Under the pieces are notes generated by a model. The model saw only the letters and a list, made by a program, of their open reading frames with translations. It was not told where the DNA came from and made no database searches. A DNA stretch of 39,452 nucleotides, taken from the NCBI GenBank assembly GCA_018064455.1, contig JAGHVH010000023.1, forward strand, positions 1-39,452, written 5' to 3'. Both the position numbers and the translations under genes were made by a program. Positions 9,371 to 17,368 of the stretch are shown here, piece by piece (position 1 is the stretch's first letter; the number at the start of each line of letters is the position of its first letter). Source of the DNA: Candidatus Limimonas egerieequi. Its GTDB lineage: Bacteria; Bacillota; Clostridia; Oscillospirales; Acutalibacteraceae.

Positions 9371-10403
9371 GAAAAAAGTGAATACTGCTAGAAGCAATTT
9401 CTATGCTCTTGGACTTGATTTTTTATTGTTAGTGATTTTAGCACTTTGCATCATTATGGCGCTTTGTGCAGGAAAGTATCAGGTCACACCAAAGGAGAGC
9501 TTAGAAGTTCTCTTTGGTGAACTGCTCGGTAAGGGTGGCACTTATTCCGAAATGACGAAGAACGTTGTTATGGGTCTTCGAGTTCCACGAATATTTGCCA
9601 GCGTGCTCTGTGGTGTAACTCTTGCCATGTCTGGTGTTGCATATCAGAGTATCTTTAAAAACCCACTCATCTCTCCTGACTTTTTGGGTGTGTCATCTGG
9701 TGCATGTATCGGTGCTGCTGTAGCAATTTTGATGGGTCTTTCAGGACTCTATCTTTCTGCTTTTGCTTTTATAGGCGGTATCGTTGCTGTGCTTACTACA
9801 ATTATGATTCCGACAATTATGAGAAGTGATTCTAATATCATGCTTGTACTTTCGGGTGTAATTGTTGGTGGTGCGATGAGTTCAATTCTTGGATTCATCA
9901 AGTACGTAGCTGACCCAGAAACAGAGCTTGCAGCTATAACATATTGGACTATGGGTAGTTTCTCATATGTAACATTGGATGAAATCGGTAGTGTTATTTG
10001 GACAATGATAATACCAATGGTAGTCCTCTTTGCTATGTCATGGTGGCTTGATATTTTGTCGATGGGTGAATCAGAGGCAAGGTCACTTGGTGCCAATATT
10101 AAGGTGATTCGTAATATTGCAATTGCATGTGCGACACTTATGACAGCAAGTTCAGTATGTATTTCAGGTACCATTGGTTGGATTGGACTTGTAATTCCAC
10201 ATTTTGCCCGTATGCTTGTTGGACCTAACAATACAAAGCTTATTCCAGCAGCGGGTCTTATCGGTGGCATATTCTTGCTGCTTGTTGATACATTGACTCG
10301 TTCAATCGGTGTAGCCGAAATGCCAGTAAGTATTTTGACAGGACTTATTGGTGCTCCGTTTTATGCATTACTTCTCTACAGACAAAGGAAGACACTATCA
10401 TGA
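9354..10403 (+). CDS. ABC importer permease, FecCD family (system 1)
   Basis: Membrane permease of about 349 residues with roughly nine to ten hydrophobic segments. The family block GVAYQSIFKNPLISPDFLG and the following SSGACIGAA are typical, as is GTIGWIGLVIPHFARMLVGP before the last helices. The start is uncertain: AGGTGAGG best serves the TTG at 9354, giving a 17-base overlap with the binding-protein gene; GTG at 9345 is the alternative. The stop overlaps the ATPase start as ATGA. It would form the BtuC2D2-like channel with the next gene. Confidence 0.9.
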   Translation: MDTNSKKKVNTARSNFYALGLDFLLLVILALCIIMALCAGKYQVTPKESLEVLFGELLGKGGTYSEMTKNVVMGLRVPRIFASVLCGVTLAMSGVAYQSIFKNPLISPDFLGVSSGACIGAAVAILMGLSGLYLSAFAFIGGIVAVLTTIMIPTIMRSDSNIMLVLSGVIVGGAMSSILGFIKYVADPETELAAITYWTMGSFSYVTLDEIGSVIWTMIIPMVVLFAMSWWLDILSMGESEARSLGANIKVIRNIAIACATLMTASSVCISGTIGWIGLVIPHFARMLVGPNNTKLIPAAGLIGGIFLLLVDTLTRSIGVAEMPVSILTGLIGAPFYALLLYRQRKTLS

Positions 10404-11182
10404 TTATTGAAGCAGAGAAGTTAAATTTTTCATATACAAAAAATGGCAGGCAAATACTTCGTGATGTCTCTTTGACATTACAAGAAGGCGAGATAATGTC
10501 GATACTTGGCCCAAACGGAGCGGGCAAAAGTACACTTCTCAATTTGCTTGCGGTTTTAAATCAGCCTAATTCTGGCACTATAAAGCTTTGTGGCAAGGAC
10601 ACTAAAAAAATGAAGCCACGCGAAGTGGCATCAATAATAAGTTATGTTCCTCAAAATCATACACCGGCTTTTTCATACACTGTTTTTGATTTCGTCCTTA
10701 TGGGACGCGCACCAAAGATAGGAATGTTTGAAAAGCCAAGTAGCACAGATTTTGAAATAGTGCAACAAGTACTTGAGGATATTGGCATTGCTGACTTGGC
10801 TGATAAAGCGTATACAGAGATATCTGGTGGTGAGCGTCAGCAGGCAACAATTGCCAGGGCTTTGGCGCAAGAGCCAAAGGCAATCCTCTTTGATGAGCCT
10901 ACAGCTCACCTTGATTATGGCAATCAGCTCAAGACTCTTCGAGTTATAAGGAGTCTGTCTGAAAAGGGTTACGCAGTTATTATTACAACACATAATCCGG
11001 ATCACGCAATTATGCTTGGTGGTACAACTGGCGTGCTAGATCGCAACGGCCATTTCGAAACAGGTCTTTCAAATGAGATAATTACAGAAGAAATGCTCAA
11101 TAACGTATATGGTCGAACAAATCTAAAACTCACATATATGGAAGATGTTGATAGGTACATTTGTGTACCTCCAAACCTTTAA
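10400..11182 (+). CDS. ABC importer ATPase, FepC/BtuD type (system 1)
   Basis: 260-residue cytosolic ATPase. Walker A is GPNGAGKS (about residues 37-44), followed by a Q-loop in YVPQNH, signature EISGGERQQ, Walker B ILFDEP, a D-loop (TAHLDYG) and the switch His in TTHNPDH. All catalytic motifs are intact. It overlaps the permease gene by four bases and completes importer system 1. Confidence 0.93.
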   Translation: MIIEAEKLNFSYTKNGRQILRDVSLTLQEGEIMSILGPNGAGKSTLLNLLAVLNQPNSGTIKLCGKDTKKMKPREVASIISYVPQNHTPAFSYTVFDFVLMGRAPKIGMFEKPSSTDFEIVQQVLEDIGIADLADKAYTEISGGERQQATIARALAQEPKAILFDEPTAHLDYGNQLKTLRVIRSLSEKGYAVIITTHNPDHAIMLGGTTGVLDRNGHFETGLSNEIITEEMLNNVYGRTNLKLTYMEDVDRYICVPPNL

Positions 11183-11199
11183 AGTTAGGGGAGATAAAG

Positions 11200-12345
11200 A
11201 TGAAACTTAAAAGAGCAGTAGCGCTTTTGATGGCATTCGTAATGTGCTTCTCACTTGCAGCGTGTGCAAGCGGTGGCGATGTCAAGAAGGCAAAGGAAGG
11301 CTATCATTTGGTAACAGATGGAATGGACCGCACAACTGAGGTGCCAGACAACGCACAGCATGTTGCAGCAATGAATGGTCCTACATTTGAAATGTGCTTG
11401 TGCCTTGGCGCAGCTGACAGAGTTGTCCTTACAAAGGCACCACAGACATCTAATTATCCAGCAGCACTTCTTGTTTATCCAAAGGTTGCTAAAATTGAAG
11501 GTTTTAACAACGTAAATCCTTCTGCAATCGTAAATATCGAGGATTATCTCCAACGTGGAATTGACCTCGTTCTTTATTACAACAACGAGGAAGAAGTTAA
11601 GAAGTTTGAAAACGTTGGTATCGCAGCAGTAGTTCCAATCCTTTCAACTTCAGATATTTCTGACCTTGATTATTGCCTCAATATGTCAATTGATGATTAC
11701 AAGGCTCGCAGTGCAAAGTCAATGCGTATCACAGCTGAGGCACTCGGCGGCACAGCACTTGATAGATTTGCAAAGTGGGAAGAGTATACAAACAATATCC
11801 TTGATTTGCTCTATGAGCGTACCAAGGATTTGAAGGATGAGGACCTTCGCACAGTTTACTGGGGTAACACTTGGGGTGAAAACATCCTCTCTTCTTACTA
11901 CATCACAAACCGTGCATATGAGATTAGACTTGCAGGAGGCAAGGTACTTGGTCCTACAACAGGTGGTAACTTCCCAGAGATTAATGAGGAACAGCTCTAT
12001 GAGTGGGATCCAGATATTATCCTTGTAGATAACCACGGTAACAGCCCTGACCTTGTTAAGAAGCACGTTATGACAAACGAAAAATATGCAAACCTCAGTG
12101 CTGTTAAGAATGAGGATGTATACAGAATCCCTGCTGGTGTATTCTTCCTTGATAAGGGTTCAACAACAGCTCTTATGACACTCTGGCTTGCAACAATTAT
12201 TCAGCCAGACCTCTTCTCTGATATCTCAATGGTAGAGGAACTTCAAAAGTACTACAGCCAATTCTATGATTATGAACTTTCAACTGAGGATGCTCAGCAT
12301 ATCTTAGATGGTTGGTATTATTCATCAGGAGAAGCTAATGAGTGA
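11200..12345 (+). CDS. ABC importer substrate-binding lipoprotein, FepB type (system 2)
   Basis: 381-residue lipoprotein with lipobox SLAAC, C22. The mature part has the two-lobed binding protein pattern: VTDGMDRTTEVPDNAQHVAAM at the start, IVNIEDYLQRGIDLVLYYNN in the middle, LYEWDPDIILVDNHG and NEDVYRIPAGVFFLDKG in the second lobe. The start ATG at 11200 follows GGGGAGAT; an upstream reading from 11161 lies inside the ATPase gene. It is clearly diverged from the system 1 binding protein, so the two importers probably differ in ligand or affinity. Confidence 0.85.
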   Translation: MKLKRAVALLMAFVMCFSLAACASGGDVKKAKEGYHLVTDGMDRTTEVPDNAQHVAAMNGPTFEMCLCLGAADRVVLTKAPQTSNYPAALLVYPKVAKIEGFNNVNPSAIVNIEDYLQRGIDLVLYYNNEEEVKKFENVGIAAVVPILSTSDISDLDYCLNMSIDDYKARSAKSMRITAEALGGTALDRFAKWEEYTNNILDLLYERTKDLKDEDLRTVYWGNTWGENILSSYYITNRAYEIRLAGGKVLGPTTGGNFPEINEEQLYEWDPDIILVDNHGNSPDLVKKHVMTNEKYANLSAVKNEDVYRIPAGVFFLDKGSTTALMTLWLATIIQPDLFSDISMVEELQKYYSQFYDYELSTEDAQHILDGWYYSSGEANE

Positions 12346-13390
12346 TAACGTAGAACTCGATTTAAAAAATGTTGAAAAGAAAACGTCGCCAATCACATGG
12401 GTGATAATGATAGTGCTTCCTTTTGTACTATTCTTTGTTTCACTCTTCCTTGGTCGATACATGATTAATCCTAGCGACGTTGCTAAAATCTTAATAGATC
12501 AAATTCCTGGCGTGAACATCACGCCAACATGGGAGACAACCGCTGAAACAGTAGTCCTTCGTGTGCGATTCCCACGTGCTGTTATGGCAGCCCTTGTAGG
12601 CGCCGGCCTTTCAATGTCGGGCGCCGCATTCCAGGGCATGTTCCAAAACCCACTGGTATCGCCTTACGTACTTGGCGTTTCAGCAGGTGCAAGCTGCGGC
12701 GCAGCTTTCGGTCTTTTGATGTCATGGCCAACATGGATGGTTCAAATTGTTGCATTTGCATTTGGTATTCTTGCAGTTGCAATCACATATTCAATGGCAC
12801 ATCTTTATAAGACCACACCGATTTTGATGCTCGTCCTCTCCGGTATGGTTGTGTCGGCTTTCTTCCAAGCGATGGTATCGCTTATCAAGTTTGCAGCCGA
12901 CGATGAGGATAAACTCCCAGCTATTACGTTCTGGCTTATGGGTAGTATTGGTAAGGTTGGTCTTGATGACTTGGCACCTTCTGCTATACCGATGATACTA
13001 GCAATGGTAGTGCTTTACGCCATCAGATGGAGGCTCAATGTCCTGTCTATGGGTGAGCGTGAAGCTGAGACATTAGGTGTTAACACAGAGCGCGTTAAGC
13101 TCGTTGTTATTATTACAACCACATTGATTTCGTCATTGACTGTTTCTCTCTGCGGAATCATCGGTTGGGTTGGACAGGTTATTCCTCACTTCTGTCGAAT
13201 GATTGTTGGACCTAACCATAAGGCACTTATTCCAGCAACGATATTTGTCGGCGCATCGTATATTATTGTTATTGATAACCTCTGCCGACTTGTATCAATA
13301 ACGGAAATACCAATCGGTATTTTGACATCTGTAGTAGGTGCTCCTGTATTTGCTTACCTTCTTCGTAAGACAAAAGGAGGTTGGGCATAA
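12338..13390 (+). CDS. ABC importer permease, FecCD family (system 2)
   Basis: 350-residue membrane permease. It has the FecCD block GAAFQGMFQNPLVSPYVLG, then VSAGASCGAAFG, and GIIGWVGQVIPHFCRMIVGP near the C-terminus. The ATG at 12338 follows AGGAGAAG and overlaps the end of the binding-protein gene by eight bases. Its partner ATPase starts at the stop codon (TAATG). Confidence 0.92.
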   Translation: MSDNVELDLKNVEKKTSPITWVIMIVLPFVLFFVSLFLGRYMINPSDVAKILIDQIPGVNITPTWETTAETVVLRVRFPRAVMAALVGAGLSMSGAAFQGMFQNPLVSPYVLGVSAGASCGAAFGLLMSWPTWMVQIVAFAFGILAVAITYSMAHLYKTTPILMLVLSGMVVSAFFQAMVSLIKFAADDEDKLPAITFWLMGSIGKVGLDDLAPSAIPMILAMVVLYAIRWRLNVLSMGEREAETLGVNTERVKLVVIITTTLISSLTVSLCGIIGWVGQVIPHFCRMIVGPNHKALIPATIFVGASYIIVIDNLCRLVSITEIPIGILTSVVGAPVFAYLLRKTKGGWA

Positions 13391-14181
13391 TGAGTGACGA
13401 AATTATGGTAAAGGTTGAGAATGCGACCTTCTCATATGGCAAGAAGCCAGTGTGGGAAAACATCAGCCTTGAGGTTAAGCGAGGCGAATGTCTCTCGCTA
13501 CTTGGGCCTAACGGATGTGGCAAGACAACACTTCTCAACTGTATCTCTGGTTCAAACCCATTGACATCTGGAAGCATTCAGTTGCTTGGTAAAGAAGTTT
13601 CAGCCTATGACGTAGGTGAAAAGGCAAAGCGTCTTGGATATGTATTCCAAGAACACAGCGCTCCATTCCCTTACACATCAATAGAGGTTGTACGTATGGG
13701 ACGCACACCTCATTTGGGACTCTTTGGTTCGCCAGATGAAAAGGATACAGAGCTTGCATATAAGATTATGGAGGACCTTGGAATTGCTCACCTTGCCGGT
13801 GAGAGTTACACCCAGATATCTGGTGGTGAGCGTCAGCTCGTGCTTATCGCTCGTACGCTCTGCCAACAGCCAGACATCTTGCTCCTCGACGAACCAACAT
13901 CCCACCTTGATTTTAAAAATCAAGCATTGGTTCTTCGAAATGTTAAGAAGCTCTCTGATGCCGGAATGACAATCATTATGACGAGCCACTTCCCAAACCA
14001 TGTTTGGCATGTTGGTGACAGAGTAATAATGATGGGTTACAACGGCATCATCGCGGACGGAAAAGTGGATGATGTAATGACAGAGGAAAACCTCTCTAAA
14101 ACATACGGTGTTCCGGTTCGCATTTTTGAAGGAAAGTCCGGGGACAAAGAAAACAAGTTCTGCGACCCCGATTTGGATTAA
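13390..14181 (+). CDS. ABC importer ATPase, FepC/BtuD type (system 2)
   Basis: 263-residue ATPase with Walker A GPNGCGKT, a Q-loop in YVFQEH, signature QISGGERQL, Walker B ILLLDEP, D-loop SHLDFK and switch His in TSHFPNH. The start ATG at 13390 overlaps the permease stop codon by one base and has AAAGGAGG eight bases upstream. It completes importer system 2. Confidence 0.93.
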   Translation: MSDEIMVKVENATFSYGKKPVWENISLEVKRGECLSLLGPNGCGKTTLLNCISGSNPLTSGSIQLLGKEVSAYDVGEKAKRLGYVFQEHSAPFPYTSIEVVRMGRTPHLGLFGSPDEKDTELAYKIMEDLGIAHLAGESYTQISGGERQLVLIARTLCQQPDILLLDEPTSHLDFKNQALVLRNVKKLSDAGMTIIMTSHFPNHVWHVGDRVIMMGYNGIIADGKVDDVMTEENLSKTYGVPVRIFEGKSGDKENKFCDPDLD

Positions 14182-14195
14182 TGGAGGAATTATTT

Positions 14196-14921
14196 ATGAA
14201 AAGATTAGTAGCACTCCTTCTTGCATTGGTTATGCTTTTTGCACTTGCAGCTTGTGGCGCAAAGACAGCTGCTCCAACAGATGAGCCTAGCAACGCAGCA
14301 GGAGAAGAAGAGACAACAAAGTGGAAAGACAAGATGGCATCTCTTGAAAAGCCAACTGATGCTCCTCGTGTAGTAATTTTCCAGAACTTCATCAAGTTTG
14401 ATGATTCAGTAAAAGACTTTGCTGATTTTGGTGGCAAGCCAACAGCAGACGGTAAGACATATTCAATCGCAACACTTGATAAGGTGTTGACTCAGGGTGT
14501 TGAGGGCGACCTTACAATCCTTGATAAGGACGGCAATTCAAAGACAGCTAGTGCATCAGATCTTGCAGCTGCTACTGTAACAGTTAGCGAAGAGGGCACA
14601 GGCTCAATCAAGATTGGTAGCGTAACAGTTGATAATTTCGCTTATTTAATCACAGCAAACAAGGAAGCTTTGCTCTTTGTAAATCCAGAAGAGACAATCA
14701 CTCTTCCTGATATGTTTAAGGCACTCGGATACGACGCTTGCACAAACGTATTCGCAACTGCATCTGACGGTTACTGGTGCTTAACAGATAACGCAGGAGA
14801 GGCAGAGGGTTCTGAGATTCGCGGCACACTTTCCGGTGCTGTTAACTGTAACCTTGCTGTTGAAGGCAAAGGTGGCGCTGGTAAACTTAACGACCTCTTC
14901 TATATCGATATAGTTGATTAA
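14196..14921 (+). CDS. Lipoprotein with DGY motif, unknown function
   Basis: 241 residues with lipobox ALAAC, C20, followed by an acidic, low-complexity linker. No named family is certain. The C-terminal part (about 155-241) carries ITLPDMFKALGY, then NVFATASDGYWCLTDN, and a terminal strand DLFYIDIVD. This is the pattern of sulfite-oxidase-fold-like accessory domains, in which a leucine-rich helix is followed by a strand ending in SxDGY. No molybdenum-ligand cysteine of a true sulfite oxidase is seen. The start ATG at 14196 follows GGAGGA. Its position directly after the importers suggests a surface role in the same process. Confidence 0.65.
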   Translation: MKRLVALLLALVMLFALAACGAKTAAPTDEPSNAAGEEETTKWKDKMASLEKPTDAPRVVIFQNFIKFDDSVKDFADFGGKPTADGKTYSIATLDKVLTQGVEGDLTILDKDGNSKTASASDLAAATVTVSEEGTGSIKIGSVTVDNFAYLITANKEALLFVNPEETITLPDMFKALGYDACTNVFATASDGYWCLTDNAGEAEGSEIRGTLSGAVNCNLAVEGKGGAGKLNDLFYIDIVD

Positions 14922-14931
14922 GGTGATTTAT

Positions 14932-15852
14932 ATGAAAAAGATTATTGCACTTGCACTTGCACTCGTAATGGTGCTTTCTTTTGCAGCATGTGGCGGAGTA
15001 AAACTCAACGACACAGCTGACAGAGCACCAATCACAGTTTATTTAGACGGCAAAGAAATTGCCAAGATTACAAAGGACGACTTTGCTAAGAAGACAGCAA
15101 CTAAGGTTCTTGGTGACGACAATTATTATGGTAAGGATCTTGCAACATTGCTCAAGGGTAAGGCAGATCTTGCTACAGTAAATGCTGTTTTCACAAAGTC
15201 AGCTGATGGTTATGCAGCATATTTTGCTGGCGCTGCTGATTTGTTTGTAGCAACATTCAAAGCAAATGACGCTGGTGAATTTGAGCCGGTTGATGCTTTC
15301 ACACTTGCATCAAAGGACAGCAAGGCAAAGGAAGTAACTGATATATATCTTTTGTCAGCAGCACAGGATTGGAAGACAGTATTTTCAATCGATGGTGAGG
15401 ATAAGGAATTCACAATCAGTGATTTCATGGCACTTAAGCCACAGTTTGTAACACTTGGTCACAAGTACAATGGTGGTGCTGATTATTTCGAAGGCGAATT
15501 CTTAGCAATTGATACCAAGACACTCTATGAGTCATTTGGACTTGAACTTACAGAGGGCACAAACGACAATGGTGACAAGGTTTACTATGCTGACGGCTAT
15601 GACATCGAATTCTTCGGTGGCGTACAGGGTAGCGATACTGACATTGAAAAGAAAGTCAACAAGGACTTAAAGTCTGAGCCACTTGTTGAGAAATCAGGAT
15701 GGCTTTGCTACTATTTCGTACTTGTTAACGGTGGCGACTATCATGATATAGCAAACGCTGATCTTGATTTGTCTTGTATCTTAAGTGGTACAGGCATTCG
15801 TTGGATGTGCACACCTATTGAAAAGGTTACACTTACAAAGGCAGCAGAATAA
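14932..15852 (+). CDS. Lipoprotein with two DGY-type units, unknown function
   Basis: 306 residues with lipobox SFAAC, C20. Two related parts can be seen: residues about 25-140, with DLATLLKGKADLATVNAVFT followed by SADGYAAYFA, and residues about 145-300, with an IDGEDKEFTISDF strand, TKTLYESFGLELTEG and YYADGYDIEFF. The C-terminal GTGIRWMCTPIEKVTLTKAAE resembles the closing strand of the domains in the 963-residue protein. The start ATG at 14932 follows AAGGTGAT. It has no catalytic motif I recognise. Confidence 0.65.
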   Translation: MKKIIALALALVMVLSFAACGGVKLNDTADRAPITVYLDGKEIAKITKDDFAKKTATKVLGDDNYYGKDLATLLKGKADLATVNAVFTKSADGYAAYFAGAADLFVATFKANDAGEFEPVDAFTLASKDSKAKEVTDIYLLSAAQDWKTVFSIDGEDKEFTISDFMALKPQFVTLGHKYNGGADYFEGEFLAIDTKTLYESFGLELTEGTNDNGDKVYYADGYDIEFFGGVQGSDTDIEKKVNKDLKSEPLVEKSGWLCYYFVLVNGGDYHDIANADLDLSCILSGTGIRWMCTPIEKVTLTKAAE

Positions 15853-15855
15853 GAA

Positions 15856-15880
15856 TTAAATTAGGTGACGGCCTATTTAA
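15856..15880 (+). other. Intergenic hairpin with TGACGG loop (first)
   Basis: TTAAATTAGG pairs with CCTATTTAA around the six-base loop TGACGG, with one bulged base. It is followed by an A/T-rich stretch and then the AAAGGAGAG ribosome site of the next gene. A second hairpin with the identical loop lies just after that gene, at 16506-16529. Confidence 0.5.
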
Positions 15881-15918
15881 GATATTAAAAAAATATTTTT
15901 TTAAAGGAGAGATTCACT

Positions 15919-16473
15919 ATGAAACTTTCAAAGATTCTTGCACTCGTAATGGCACTTGTTATGGTATTTGCTTTTGCAGCTTGCTCTAAGGCTCCTGCAG
16001 CAGAGACACCAACAGAAGCTCCAACAGAAGCTCCAACAGAAGCTGCTCCAGCAGCTCCAGAGGGTGCTCCAGAACTTGCTGATTGCACAGGTAAGTTCGA
16101 ATTCGCAGCTTTCTCATTCAAGGTAAACGATGTTGAAATCAACAACGACCTTATGAAGGACGCTACAATGTGGAAGGTTAAAGACCTTGAAACAGTTAAC
16201 TCAAAGGGTAACGCTTCTGTATCAACATACAGCGGCTATGCTATCAAGGACGTTCTTGCAGCAGCTGGTTGCCCAGATGCAACAAAGCTCATCCTTACAT
16301 GCAACGATGGTTATGAGATCGAGTTCACAATTGATGACACAAACGCTCCATACTGCCTCGTAGCAATCGAGAAGGATAAGGAACTCGCTGAAGAAGGCGT
16401 ATTCTTTGCTCCATGCCTTGAAGAGACATCTTCAAACTATGCAAAGAACGTTGTTTCTATCACAGCTGAATAA
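15919..16473 (+). CDS. Small lipoprotein with sulfite-oxidase-fold-like domain
   Basis: 184 residues. Lipobox FAFAAC gives lipid-attached C22, followed by a proline-rich spacer with repeated TEAP (about 26-50). A single compact domain follows: FEFAAFSFKVNDVEI, MWKVKDLETV, YSGYAIKDVLAAAGCPDATKLILT, then CNDGYEIEFTIDD and a final KNVVSIT strand. This matches the general layout of the Oxidored_molyb (sulfite oxidase) fold, but it is much shorter than an enzyme and the Mo-binding Cys signature is absent. Binding of a small ligand or a protein partner is more likely than catalysis. The gene is bracketed by two hairpins sharing a loop sequence. Confidence 0.7.
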   Translation: MKLSKILALVMALVMVFAFAACSKAPAAETPTEAPTEAPTEAAPAAPEGAPELADCTGKFEFAAFSFKVNDVEINNDLMKDATMWKVKDLETVNSKGNASVSTYSGYAIKDVLAAAGCPDATKLILTCNDGYEIEFTIDDTNAPYCLVAIEKDKELAEEGVFFAPCLEETSSNYAKNVVSITAE

Positions 16474-16505
16474 TTTGAACATTATTTAATTTCAAAGTGA
16501 ATCTA

Positions 16506-16529
16506 AGGAGGGTGTGACGGCACCCTCCT
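16506..16529 (+). other. Intergenic hairpin with TGACGG loop (second)
   Basis: A perfect 9-bp stem AGGAGGGTG/CACCCTCCT closes a TGACGG loop. There is no U-tract, so it is a poor terminator. The 5' arm contains an AGGAGG that would be hidden in the stem. The working ribosome site of the next gene (AAGGAGA, near 16542) lies downstream. It may protect or process the mRNA between the lipoprotein and xdhC-like genes. Confidence 0.6.
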
Positions 16530-16555
16530 ATGATTCAGTTTTAAGGAGAATTCTC

Positions 16556-17365
16556 ATGAATATATTCGAAGAAATCGTTAAAGCAGAAAAATCACTTAAG
16601 GCATTTGCAGTAGTAACAGTAATTGAAAGTGATGGACTTGGAACAGCAAACCCTGGTAAAAAGATGGTTCAATATGCTGATGGTACTCATGTAGGTACTA
16701 TCGGTGGCGGTACTTTTGAATATGATTGCATGAAGACAGTGGCTGGAATAATTGCAAAAGGCAAAAGTACACAGGTCATTGAATATGCAGGAGTTAAATT
16801 ACTCGTGGAGTCATATGCACCAGCAACAACAATTGTTGTTGTAGGTGGCGGACATGTTGGTAATGCACTTTTGAAGACAGCAAAGCTATTACCTTTTGCA
16901 ACTATTCTTGTTGATGACAGAGACGAGACTCAAATTGGTGAGAGCATTGAAATTGCAGATATCTTTATTCATTGCACAGACTATGAGGAGGCTCTCCTCT
17001 CAGAAGAGATTCCAGATGGCGCATTTGTATTCTGTGGCGCATGGAGTCATGACTATGACGCCGCAGCCTTAAAGGGTGCGCTTCAGCGCGACTTTGCATA
17101 TGTTGGCATGGTTGGCTCACACGCTAAGGTGGACAAGATATTTGGTTTCCTTTTAGACCGCGGTGTGGCACAAGCCGACCTCGACAAAGTCTTTACACCA
17201 ATCGGCCTTGATATTGCCGACGGCAGCCCTGCCGAGATAGCTTTTGCTATCATGGCTGAGATGCTCATGGTCAAGAACAAGGGCGAAGGCACAAACTGCA
17301 AGTCAATTGAAAACAGATTCCTTGCAAGCAACTGCGAAAGCATGAAAAAACCAATGGGGGATTAA
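16556..17365 (+). CDS. XdhC/CoxI-family protein
   Basis: 269-residue cytosolic protein. The N-terminal XdhC/CoxI part has VQYADGTHVGTIGGGTFEYD. A Rossmann domain follows with VVVGGGHVGNALLKTAKLL and ILVDDRDE, and the C-terminal signature FTPIGLDIADGSPAEIAFAI is clear. In xanthine dehydrogenase systems XdhC binds Moco and helps add the terminal sulfur before insertion. No xanthine dehydrogenase-type gene is in the window, so its client here is unknown; tungsten or selenium chemistry is possible. The start ATG at 16556 follows AAGGAGA; a longer frame from 16514 would begin inside a hairpin and is rejected. Confidence 0.88.
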   Translation: MNIFEEIVKAEKSLKAFAVVTVIESDGLGTANPGKKMVQYADGTHVGTIGGGTFEYDCMKTVAGIIAKGKSTQVIEYAGVKLLVESYAPATTIVVVGGGHVGNALLKTAKLLPFATILVDDRDETQIGESIEIADIFIHCTDYEEALLSEEIPDGAFVFCGAWSHDYDAAALKGALQRDFAYVGMVGSHAKVDKIFGFLLDRGVAQADLDKVFTPIGLDIADGSPAEIAFAIMAEMLMVKNKGEGTNCKSIENRFLASNCESMKKPMGD

Positions 17366-17368
17366 TTG

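Noticed and set aside
8330-14181. Plain siderophore or cobalamin import function for the two ABC systems
   Set aside because: Family resemblance allows it, but the Moco/Tuco-type riboswitch in front and the linked cofactor operon favour molybdate or tungstate. Kept only as the alternative.
15885-15903. A-run/T-run palindrome before the 15919 gene as a terminator
   Set aside because: Only A-T pairs; too weak to be a convincing intrinsic terminator, and it overlaps the leader of the next gene.
16514-16555. Upstream start for the XdhC-like gene
   Set aside because: It would begin inside the TGACGG-loop hairpin without a ribosome site; ATG at 16556 has AAGGAGA.
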